Source: Saposhnikovia divaricata (taxonomy: Eukaryota; Streptophyta; Magnoliopsida; Apiales; Apiaceae). Taken from it: a stretch of DNA of 64,000 nt. The translations under genes were made by a program, and so were the position numbers. A model generated the notes under the pieces. That model was given only the letters and a program-made list of their open reading frames with translations, was not told the origin of the DNA and did no database searches. The stretch spans positions 144,953,647-145,017,646 of the forward strand of contig CM071597.1 of assembly GCA_036435485.1 (NCBI GenBank). The letters run 5' to 3'. Below are positions 22,690 to 33,584 of the stretch, piece by piece (the first letter of the stretch is position 1; every line of letters starts with the position of its first letter).

Positions 22690-25600
22690 CTATTTTCTTT
22701 CTTTTTCCTTCCTTGCATTCTCGTCCATAGCTATTATGATTTCTGCCATAGCATCCAATTCTTCAAGCATAATAGAGTTCTTGAAATCTTCAAGTACTGG
22801 TTTCAAAATGTTGGCAGGATAGTGATTGAGTAGGTTCATTCTTATATTGACATGATCTCCATTTTTCCTCCTATACTTCACCATATAGGGATTGAGTTGA
22901 ACCATATAGGGATTGAGTTGAACTCTACACAATCCATTAGCCCTTAGCTTTTCTGCTTCAACTTCCAGTCTATTAATTTCCTTCTCCCTTTCTAGCCATT
23001 TCTCAAAGCACCCTTTTCTTATTTTCTCTGCATGATCTCTCTTCATCTTTACAAAATCAACTAACTCCAGCTTCCATGCTCTCTCCACTTTGTCATTAGC
23101 ATCCAATAGTGCAATAATTCTTTCTATGTCATACAACTTGCCCCAATTTTGACACTGCCCTTGTTTGAATTTCTTCTCCCTTCCATCAGTATATTTAATC
23201 TCAAGACAGTCATTCACAATGGCAGCATAGTATATTCTTTGAGCTCTTAGATATTACAGTTGTTCTTCATTAAAGTCTTCATCTAGTGGTTGGAGTTTCA
23301 ATCTTGGATAGATAGTTAGGGCCCTTGACTTAGGTAACTTCACTCTTTTTGCAGCATACTTGAATTTACCCCTTTTCACTCCAGTGCTTGGCAGAAACTT
23401 ATGACCTTTGCTTGTAGACCATTGTAGTATACCATTAGCAGTTTGCTTTTGGAAATATAAACATGGTTTCTTGATTTTTATCTTCTTTTCTTCTTGAGGT
23501 GGCAAAACAGTTGCAGAGGCCATGGGTGTAGATTTTGGTAGGTCACTACTAACTGTATTCACCCAAGACTTAGAGTCTTGTGTTATGGTGATTACAGTTA
23601 GCAATGCCTAAGGCTTGCTATTTTCCACTTTTCCTTTCATAGACCTTGCCTTGGTCATCATCACCTTTCTTGTCCTTGCCATCTTTCTTCTTCTTCTTAT
23701 CTTTATCACCCTTATCACTCCTGTGATGACTTCTCCTCCCATCACTCTTGTCTTCATCTTCATCATCCTTATTCCTCCTGATTTTGGCCATTTCTGGAAC
23801 AATGCCAGTTGCAATGAAAGTTTTGAGAATATTTAGTGCTTCCAACTCTTCAGCAGTCCTGACTCCTTGCTTTTTAGTTAGTTTTTCAATGATGGCAATG
23901 ATGAGACTATGTTTCTGAGGAATAAGATGCTTGGGGATGACCAGTTGCTTGATCTCATCAATTCTTGTTCCAAATTGATAGATGATAGTTCTAGGATTTG
24001 TGATCACTTCAGGCAGTCTTGAGGGTTGCTCATTCCTCAGATCATCATATAGACTCTTGTTGTTCTTATTCTCATTCCTCTTCTCAATCAATTTGATCAA
24101 CTCATTTACCTCAGAGAATTTTAGGGCCTGAAGAGTCTTATAGGTTAGATGCCATATCTTGGACCTTGACATCATCACTAGCTCTTTGAACCACACACTG
24201 TCAACTCTCTTAGACACCACAGTGAGGTAGTCAATCTGCTCCTTCAAAGTCCTCAGATAAAGTTAAGTTCACCAGCCTGTTCTCTAGAGACTTTCAGAAA
24301 CTCCAAGAATGCATCATCATGGTAGACATTAGACTTTGCAACTTCTTGTAGCTTGGCCTCAGTAACTACCTTTACTTCTACAGGCTTGGCATTTACAGTC
24401 TTGGAGGATGGAGGTTTGTTATATGGCATACTCCCTGCAACTACAGTAGTAGTGATGGCTTGTTGTTGGCCACTTAGAGTAGTGATGTGCAGAGGTGGAT
24501 AAGTAATAACTAGAAGAGTAGTTGGAGGTTCATCAATTTTGGCTTTCCCTTTGCCTGGAACATGGGTTGTAGCTTTTGAAGTTCTTGGATAACCACCCTC
24601 AGAGATGGTTATGCCTTTCTCCGTAGGTCTCTCCACTTTAGGTTTCTCCCCCTTAGGTTTTGAGTTCCTTAAGGTCCTCTTCTCCCCCTTAGGCTTGTTG
24701 TCAGGCACAGAGGCTGGAGTAGTGGCCTTTGGGTTGGAAGAGGTGGGATTGGTAGATTCATCAGGAAGAGAGAGCCCCATGTGCTTCATCATTGCAGACA
24801 GCATCTGTTGTTGGTGAAGAAGGACATTAGCTATGGTGGTGGCTTGAGTGCCCAACTGCTCAGAGAGGGTGGCAACTGTGTCTGTAAGATGAGTATTTGA
24901 CTATTTGAGAGAGACCACCTCCTTTTCAAGAGTATCCACCCTGGTGAATAACTCAGTGGCCTTGAAACCAGAGAGAGATTGATCCTTGAGTCTCTGCACC
25001 TCATGCTTGGTAATGTCATGGAGAGGAACATCAGTCACCAATTTATCACCATATTGGTTGGTAAAAAGAACTCTAAGGGCTGCATTGGCTTCTATTTTTT
25101 GAGTTGATAATTTTTCCATGTGAGTAGCCATACTTTTGATAGACCCTTGAACCAATAGCATTGAGTTGTCCATTTTTATGCATTTAGACTTGCAGAGTCG
25201 AATATCCTTGAGAACAGTGTCCAGTTGAGGGAATTTGGCATCAAAGGCCCTTTTTATTACCTGCACCTCTTTGATTGTGGCTGCACACACTTCATTAACT
25301 TCTGTCTTGAGGCCCTTACCAAGATAGTGTGCAACCTTTAGAATTCCCTTGTAGGTGTCATCCATCTGAAAGAGGAATGTCATATTTCCCTTGCAGCCAA
25401 GCATCTACATTACCATCTCTTTCAACCTCATTTGTTATTTTCTCCTTTTGCATCTCCACATCTTCCTTATGGCATAGCAGAATGGCTTCATATTGAGGAT
25501 TTGGCATGTTTGAGGTAACTAGATGTTGTGCAATCTTGACAAACTCAGGAATCTGATCCATAACTAAGCTTTGAAGTGCTTCAACCGTCAATTGTGGTGG

Positions 25601-27364
25601 AACAGACTCTGATCCTGAAGCACTGTCATGTTGCACAGGCTTCATCCATTACGACATGAAGTCAGAGCTAGAGCTAGGCAAGCTAGACTCCTCAGTTACA
25701 GATGCAACTTCTGTAACCGGATGGAATGACTCTACTACTGTTGTCTCCACAGAAGTTGGATGAGTTACAACAATAGTTGACACAGGCACAGAGTCTCTAG
25801 TGAAAATTAGTGAATCCTCTGTGTTTGTGATGGTGTTATTAGGATATGCCCCAGCTTGCATTCCCTCACCATCTAAATGTGGTTCATGGGTGGTGAGCAA
25901 AGTGTCATGCACTAAGTCACTTAAATCCATTGGCTCACCAAGAGAAGAGAATTCTTGGTGATCAATACCTTGCTCCTCAATTGCTTGAGTTGCAGGCTCC
26001 AAAGAAATTTCAGTGATAGATTCTGGAAGAGAAGTGTCTTGTAGATTTGATTTTGGCAACTCCCCCTGAGAAATAGAGGGAGTTTCAAGTGTGATGTGCT
26101 CTCCACTCAGTGTTGTTCCAGCCTTATCACTTCTTGGTGCTGACTCTTTACAAGAAGGTGCATTGGGGAGGATGCTTGATTCTATAGATGCACCCTGTTG
26201 AAAGGATACATCTTGTGACCTGTTTGCCCTTGATTTTACAACTTCAGCCATTTGCGTGACTGAAGAGGTGGCTTTAGATTTCTTCTTCTTTGGTCTCTGT
26301 AAGGGTGACTCAGGTTCCTCACTTTCTAGACCTAATTCTACAGCCAATGTTGCTTCTGTCAAGATATTCAAGGGTTCAGATTCAATCTGTTTTCTCTTTT
26401 CCTTCTCCTTTTTACTAACACCACCCTGTTGAGAGGATGATGCATGTGGCTCTGTGTTTGGTAGAGTGTTTGTTTGAGGGGGTTGGTTAGAAAGCCCTGG
26501 GTTAGCATTTTGTTCTACTTTCTTGGGTTGTGCTAACTCAGATTGGAGGCAAATATTGGCATGTTGTGGGGGTAAGACTCTAATAACCTCTGCATGTGAG
26601 GGGTTATTACAAGTCTCACATCCACATCATTCCTAGTGTCCAAATCACCAAAGATGAGTTTGGTCATGGACCTAGGGTAGCCTATTCTAGTCCTATCTAA
26701 ACCAGGTAAATCAGCCAAATTCTTATCTAAATAATTAAGTACAGACTGAATGAATCTGGGAAAGAAGATATCATTACCTCTCTTGGTTGTGTTCTTACCA
26801 AGTTTTCCATAGAGCTCCTGCATTATGAGCTTTCCAACATCTATCTTTCTGTCATAGGCAAGTGAGTAGCCTATCTATTGAATAGGTGCACTTAATTGAT
26901 CATAGCTGGATTTCCTTCCACTGAATACTTGCACGAGTGTGGCAAACACATAGCTCCACTCTTTTCTCAGATGCTTCCTATTTAGGTTCCCAACCTTGAT
27001 AGTATCTGAGTACTTTATGAGTTCAAAGAATTCCACCAGTTGGTCATCTGTTACTAGTTTGTTGTATTCATTCTGGTGAAGACCCAAGGCTTTACTCATG
27101 TCCTCAGAGGTGATGTTAAACTCTTTACCCAGAACTTTGCAGTTTATGACACAGCCCAGACTGCCATCTTCAAGAGCAACAATTTCACTAATTGTAGTGC
27201 TCCAGAACTGTTCTAGAATGTCTAGATACAGAGTTGGGTTGGCCGTGTGCTCCTTTGATATATGATCCAGACATCCATTTTACAAAGCACTTGTAGTTAG
27301 CATTTGGGGCTTCAACATCACTTGAGAGAGCGATGAAGTTGGTGTTGAATTTCACGGTTGCCAT
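22690..27364 (-). pseudogene. Broken third ORF (envelope-like position) of Sirevirus-type element X
   Basis: An ATG at 27364 opens a frame that, through several frameshifts (near 27270, 26580, 25390, 24250 and 23630) and in-frame stops (near 26875, 25647, 24899, 23606 and 23251), can be followed to a stop at 22690. The ancestral protein would have been about 1,500 residues. The amino-terminal third contains the segments EQFW, KEW, IGY and FPRF, which I associate with the long ORF found downstream of RNase H in some eudicot Sireviruses. The middle is S/T/P/E-rich with basic KKKK patches, and the last 170 residues are charged and probably coiled-coil (ERAWKLELVDF...EKEINRLEVEAEKL). A 21-bp tandem duplication sits at about 22881-22922. 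I see no clear signal peptide, so 'envelope-like' reflects position only; the function is unknown. Confidence 0.65.
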
Positions 27365-27957
27365 TGATACAGAGAAAGGAGAGAAGAGAATGTAGGGCTG
27401 AAGAAGAAATTTAGCTTTTGAAGTTAGGGTTTTCAGGGGTTTTGGAACTTTAGATGCTTGAGAAATCGAATGAAATGAATCGAATAGATGTATAATTGTA
27501 TAAGTACGAAGTACTTGAATTGTCGATTAGTTATATGTTTTGTATCGACAACTCAGGCATTCGAGAAGTAGAAATCAACTATTCGATAAGTCAAGAAAGG
27601 TTTAATCGATATCTCAAGCAGTTTGTAACTCACAACTGGTAGATATCTAACTTAGAAATAATTAGAGAAGTCGAGCAGTGAATCATTAGAGAAGTCTGAC
27701 TTATCGAAATATTCTTTTCACTCATAAAAATTCAATTTTCACTATCTTTTAAAATTCACCAGACATATTCTATGAAGAATATTCTAACATCTCAAAATTT
27801 CATAGAAATTTCAAGTTGACATAATATGATTTTTCAACATATGCAACAGATTTGAAATATTTATAAATCATATTTCAACCAACACTTACTTCAAAAATAT
27901 TGAGAATTTAGATAAAGTAAGTGTTTACTGCTGCAACAATCTAGTTGATATTTTCAT
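27365..27957 (-). other. Linker between RNase H and third ORF of element X
   Basis: About 590 AT-rich bases without an ORF. It holds several short TCGA-centred strings (CGAATAG, TCGATTAG, TCGATAT) but no structure I can name. It may have carried signals for expressing the third ORF. Confidence 0.45.
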
Positions 27958-28964
27958 TTAGCTAGATTCTAAGGAATTCAGCATTCCAATCTCACTAACT
28001 AACCTTGTGAAGGTGGCTTCATCCAATGGCTTAGTGAATATATCAACTAACTGTTTATCTGTAGGGACATAATGCAACTCAATGGTTCCATTAGTTGCAT
28101 GCTCCCTAATGAAATGATATCTGATGTCAATGTGCTTTGTCCTAGAATGATTTACAGGGTTGGCAACTATAGAGATTGCACTTGTGTTGTCACACATGAT
28201 TGGAATTCTTTCCAATACAAGTCCATAATATCTAAGTTGATTTCTTATCCAAAGCACTTGAGCACAACAACTTCCAGCTGCTATGTATTCAGCCTCAGCT
28301 GTGGAAGTTGACACAGATTGTTATTTCTTGCTGTACTAAGAGACTGACCTTTGTCCAAGAAACTGGCAGCTGCCTGAGGTGCTTTTCCTATCCACTCTGC
28401 ATCCAACATAATCAGCATCAGAATAACCAACCAGACTGAACCCTGTGTCCTTAGGATACTATAAACCCAAGTTTTGAGTGCCCTTCAGATATCTAAAGAT
28501 CCTCTTTATAACAATCAAATGTGACTCTTTTGGATTTGATTGAAACCTTGAACACAAGAATGTAGCAAACATGATGTCTGGCCTACTTGCAGTGAGATAG
28601 AGTAGAGAGCCAACCATGCCTCTGTTGCAGTGAGATAGAGTAGAGAGCCAACCATGCCTCTGTAGACTGAGATATCTACTTTCTTACCTTTAGCATCTTC
28701 ATCCAATTTGGTGGCAGTGGCCTTTGGAGTCTTTGCAGGTGAGCAAGTCAAACTTCTTCAATAGATCCTTGATGTACTTGGTTTTACTGATAAAGATACC
28801 ATCCTTCCTCTGACTAACTTGCAACCCAAGAAAGAAAGTCAACTCTCCCATCATGCTCATCTCATATCTGCTCTGCATGAGCTTAGAGAATTTCTCACAC
28901 AGCTTCTCATTTATAGAGCCAAATATGATATCATCCACATAGATCTGAACTAGGATAATATCAT
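27958..28964 (-). pseudogene. pol: Element X pol, reverse transcriptase second half and RNase H
   Basis: The fragment opens with ILVQIYVDDIIFGS, the Copia RT active site (YVDD near 28935), and continues through GELTFFLGLQV. A frameshift near 28745 and a 38-bp tandem duplication at 28590-28665 break it. RNase H follows at 28314-27958, open, with STAEAEYIAA (catalytic Glu), MCDNTSAI (catalytic Asp), SRTKHIDIRYHF and the terminal FTKPLD motif. Its upstream half is at 62910-64000. Multiple lesions show it is dead. Confidence 0.8.
28590..28665 (-). repeat. 38-bp tandem duplication in element X pol
   Basis: Two adjacent 38-bp copies (28590-28627 and 28628-28665). The length is not a multiple of three, so it shifts the frame of the reverse transcriptase/RNase H connection. 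Confidence 0.85.
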
Positions 28965-31610
28965 TGTAAGAACCCCGAATTTTGGATATAATTAAAACTT
29001 TTTATTATGTACTAAGGTAATGGTGAATACTGATTACGACTACGATGTAACGATTGAGATAATGAATGAAAGGAATAGATTTGGATTCAAATGTTTATAT
29101 GCCATGAAGAATACTATTGGTTGACACTTTAGATAGGAATTATCTATCTCCAAGGGAATTGAGATTTGATAATTCTAAAGGAGAAGATTATTCTTATGTC
29201 ATCCAAATCGATATCTGTTATTGGTCCAGTGGGTCCGTAAAAAGGTTAAGGAACGATCGAAAGAGATCAGGGACAATTGTACAACCCTAAGAGAATAAGT
29301 AAAGAATAAAGAATGAATAGTGTTTTGGTGGAAAAATAGAATATTATGAGACGACACTATATAGAAGTATTCGGGACGGATTTCCGAGTTCGTATTAGTG
29401 ATCCAGGGGGAAAATAAGTGTATGTAAAAGCTGTCGGATTCTGAAAAACCGCACTTTTATTTTCTCCGAGAGTTCCTTGAACACTGATAGACTTAAGAAT
29501 TTAACGAAGGGATTTAAGGAATATAATTTGAAAGTTAGTAAGAAAGATGGAGAATGATAGTATTAATATTAAGACGGATTTTGGTATAACCTTAACTAGA
29601 CACGAATGAGTTATTTCCTCGAACGATCAATGAATTGAGCAATAAACGGACACAGAATCAAGCAGAGGAAGCAAGATACATGCATGTGCAAGTGATAAAT
29701 ATCTAGTAACTAGCAAGGAACTAGATCAATTAGAATGCAACCAAGTACTTAGCACCCAAACCACTTGGTTAGCCTTAAACCACCAAAATATCAACACTTG
29801 TCTTGCCAAATTACATCATTGCATGCATCCTCACTTTATTAAAGAAACCAAGGATGAGATATTATGCTAAACATATCGCTTTATGCATTATTTCCAAGAG
29901 CAAGTTAAGCAAAACCTCTTCCTCTCCCCCATTTAGGCCATTCGACTTTCATCTTAATTCAAGAATCAAAGTCTAAGCTCCCACCATTGTTTGATCTCCA
30001 AAAATTTATCATAGATCCTATATTTCGTAAAAATGATACCCTAGAAATCTTATCCCCAAACACCACTTTTTCCATTTTCAAAAAAATCAAGAAAGTGGAG
30101 GATGAATAGTAACCTCAAGAACAAAATTCTTGAATCTTGATTTTGGTTGATGATCCAAGCTTCATGGAGGCCATACAAGGACTATAAAAGGCTTACTAAG
30201 TGCATACACACCCCAAGGAAGGTATAACACTCTTGAAACCCTAGGTCTTACTTTGAGTTTGATGATGTTCTTGATGGGTTTTTAGATTAGTATGATTATG
30301 GTAATGATTAAAGCATGCTTATGTAGTGATTTGTTGATATAGGAGGATAAATAGTTTAGATGAATGGAAAGGCATTGTTTGGCCTTAGTTCATGGTTAAA
30401 TAGCATGTATATGTTGTTTGGAGTGGAAAGTATGATTATTGGAAAGTTTGGAATTTGGAAATATTCGATTTATAACCGTCGTAATGCCCGATTTTCGATA
30501 ACCTTAAAGAATTCGTGCATCAAAGTAGGGTGAATTGTCTTAACGGGTTATGAAAATGACATGTCCTCGTAGATCTCGAGTCATAGATCGTTTTGGCGAA
30601 AGAATCGAAACATTCCGACTTACGGTTTAGGAGTTATGGTCAAATTACTAAAATTGGTTCGGAACAGTAAGTAAAAGTTCGTAACTTCAACTGAACCCTC
30701 TTAAAACATGTTACTCAGTGGCGAATCTTGGTAAATAAATACTAGAGGTCATAAGGAAGGTATGAAAGAAAACCACATGTCAAACGGATCGTTTTCCGAT
30801 TTTATAAAAATGTTGGAATCGAAGTTAAACGCGGACGAACCCCTAAAAACCCGCTTGGTTATAACTTTGGTAAAACACTTAGAAAACGAACGATAAAACT
30901 CGAGGTATAATCTCGGTTCGTAATCGATCGAATTTAGAACTTATACGAGTTAAGTATATACCGAGTGTGGGCATGATGACATGTCGTAATAACGAACAAA
31001 TGTCGGATCGTATCAGTAATAAAAAGAGTTACACTAAAAGGTGTATAACGAGATAATTCGAAAACGTATTTCGACTTAAGTGAAGTTTATACTTAGACTT
31101 TTAAAAGGTGTTAAGTGGTTAATCTCGAATATTCTGACTGTTTATAGATCATCGAGCAGACCCAGGACACGCTATTTCTACCCACACCCGATTACCAGGC
31201 AAGTGTTCAAACTTTTGAACCTGTTGTTGTGATAATATATGTATATGATTTCTGTTTTACATATGTCATCGCATGCATGCCTGTTTCCAATTATATTGTG
31301 ACTCTGGTTTTTGTGATACTTGTTCCTTGAATTGATATTGGCTTATAGACTAGATACGATTTATCAGTATTAAGCCGGATTGTTTTGGTAAGACCCTTAG
31401 CGAAGGGCATATGATATTCATTCTAAATATAGACCGAGAGTCGGTATTTTGAGATATAGATAGTCGTGGAAACCAGGAGGGATTCCAACGACAGATTATT
31501 ATTTATCTGAGGAATGTTATTATTAAACGTAATTTATATTTCCATAAAGTATCAATTACTTGGAAATATTTCGAGGAATGTTATTCGAGTATTATCTCAG
31601 TCGAGAGATA

Positions 31611-31985
31611 TTAAATGAATGTTAGTTTCAAATATTCATTTAAAGTTGATTATTTAATGAATATTATTTTGATATTCATTAGAATGTTATTTATTAAATG
31701 AATATTACTTTCGAATATTCATTTAAGGTTTTATGTACTTGATGAATATTATTTTAAAATATTCATTGGAAGTTCTATTTACTTAAGGAATATTATTTCG
31801 ATTATTCCTTTAAAGTTTTGATTAATAAATGAATATTATTTGGATATTCATTTAGAAGATTATTTATTAAATGAATATTATTTTCCAATATTCATTTAAG
31901 GTTTGACTTTTTTATTTAATATTATTTTAAATATTTATTGGAGTTTAATTATTTAATGAATATTATTTTGAATATTCATTTAAGG
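31611..31985 (+). repeat. AT-rich array of hairpin units inside Tekay-2 5' LTR
   Basis: About nine units of 35-50 bp, each an inverted pair around a 5-8 base spacer. Examples are TTAAATGAATATT / AATATTCATTTAA near 31687-31725 and TAAATGAATAT / ATATTCATTTA near 31825-31855. Unit 5 carries GGAATA / TATTCC (31787-31808) where neighbours carry TGAATA / TATTCA, a compensated change. Confidence 0.8.
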
Positions 31986-32822
31986 AGGGATTTATTTAGC
32001 AAATAATTCCATATATTCATTCGAGGATTACTTACGAGCTATATTATAATTTAATAATATTCCGTAATTATTATTGAGTTAATAAATATTCTTGGAATAT
32101 TTATTTAAATCTTTTAAATTCTTTTTAAAAATGATTTGTATTAGTCGGAGATTATCTGTCACCTCCAGATATTATGTAAAATATTTCGGAGTCTTTTTAC
32201 GACTATTTTATCAAGGAAATGTTCCCAACTCTTTATTTTTCATTTAAATCTATCTTAAAAGGATTTAAATGCTCGCTCAAACTTCCATGTTATAGGGGAA
32301 TCTACTTGAGCAATGTTATTTATCTTGTAGACTTCCCGGTCATAAATCTCATAATTTATCCTTTTCACTCGCAGCTTGGTTGCTATAGACTCATTAAGTC
32401 TGTGTGTACCTTCTCATCATTCGAGGGGTAAGATTGTTGGAACAAGTTGATATCCATTAACAAGCAAAAGCTTGGGAAATGTTGGTGAACTTTCCTTTCC
32501 AACTAGATACGACTACTTTGTGGAGTCTTATCAACAAGTATTTCACTTGGGGAAGGGAGGACAAACTCTACATTTCAATGCTGTGGATTTATTCGAACTA
32601 GGAGTCGTGTGTAAGAGGCCGTGTCGCGCGGTCCATCACAAGGCCTAACCATTGGCCAGGGAGTTACTATTAAAGGCAATCTACAAGTGGAGCCGTCAGT
32701 TCTTCCTTCTACCGGTAGTAAACTATACTGGGCTGTACCATCCCCGACTGATCATCAGGGAGTGGGACAGCTGGCGCGTGATAACTCCAGTGTTGGTTCA
32801 TCTCCCAAATTGGGAATTCCCT

Positions 32823-32899
32823 GCAACACGTATCGAAGAGACTTCTTTCAGGTTGACGGTGTCTTCCGCAACACGTATCGAAGAGACTTCTTTCAGGTT
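32823..32899 (+). repeat. 45-bp tandem duplication in Tekay-2 LTR
   Basis: A 45-bp unit beginning GCAACACGTATCGAAGAGAC is repeated once with about 32 bases of the second copy. It is present in both Tekay-2 LTRs (also at 62160) but single in the Tekay-1 LTR. Confidence 0.85.
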
Positions 32900-33572
32900 G
32901 TAGGACTTTGAAAAATGTTAATAACTGGAATTGCAATATTTTCCTGCAAGTTCCTCTTTTATGATAAATGATGATATCTGGCTTATTTTTGACATAGCAG
33001 ATATTCCCACCTATATATGCATTTTGAGTTACCTCGTAACTTCATCGTTCATGTTATTCTGGCATCATTTCCGTAAATGCATGGCATATGGTTTGAAAGA
33101 TACTTTTGAACTGTTATAAATCATTCAGTTATATATTATTGTTGGTGGGCTATTGCTCACCCTTGATTTATTATTATATCACAACAACAGCTAGACCAGA
33201 TGACTCGCACAAGGCACACTCGACGCTGGCGAGAACGATGAGACTACCAGAGCCGAAGAGACAGTTATTGGTAGGATAGATTTATTCTTTCAGTACCAAG
33301 TATACGGTCTAGTATGACTTATGTAAATGGATGGCAAAGAGTATGTATTTATATTGAAATTCTCTTGGATTGTAAGAACTCATAATGTGATTAATAAAAT
33401 TTGATTGTTACTCTAACTTCATCTCTGGGACTATAACGGGTGTGTTTTATATTATTCTTTTGGGTTATAAAGATGTAAATTATTTTATTTTGAGGTAAGT
33501 TTAAGTATTGTGGACAGAATTGGAGACCGTAACGACCGGATCCCGGACCCCGGATATGGGGTGTTACAGAAA

Positions 33573-33584
33573 TGGTATCAGAGC
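33573..33584 (+). other. Primer binding site of Tekay-2 (initiator tRNA-Met)
   Basis: TGGTATCAGAGC lies four bases after the LTR end, complementary to the 3' end of plant initiator tRNA-Met. Confidence 0.85.

Larger units (their letters stand above)
22488..28964 (-). mobile_element. Element X, Sirevirus-type Copia, 3' half (part 1 of 2)
   Basis: Minus-strand remnant containing, in reading order from 28964, the reverse transcriptase second half, RNase H, a linker and a long third ORF. The other part is at 62910-64000. The split falls within the RT gene a few codons before the YVDD motif and is caused by the Tekay-2 insertion. The 3' LTR of X is not in the window because Tekay-1 interrupts it at 22487/22488. 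The RT sequence type and a long ORF downstream of pol fit the Sirevirus/SIRE-Maximus lineage. Confidence 0.75.
28965..33568 (+). repeat. 5' LTR of Tekay-2 (4604 bp)
   Basis: Starts TGTAAGAACCCC and ends GGGGTGTTACA. It contains the AT-rich hairpin array (31611-31985) and a 45-bp tandem duplication (32823-32867, then 32868 on). It is interrupted by nothing. Short ORFs such as the two overlapping frames at 32621-32911 recur in the other LTR only because the DNA is repeated. Confidence 0.9.

Noticed and set aside
23615..23836. Hydrophobic 73-codon plus-strand ORF resembling a membrane protein
   Set aside because: It is antisense to a Lys/Asp-rich stretch of the X third ORF; such antisense reads as Leu/Ile/Phe and mimics membrane segments.
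32621..32911. Two overlapping plus-strand ORFs (83-96 codons) repeated at 61989-62308
   Set aside because: They recur only because they lie in the paired Tekay-2 LTRs. Frames include the 45-bp duplication and lack protein motifs; the Tekay-1 LTR has no equivalent full frame.
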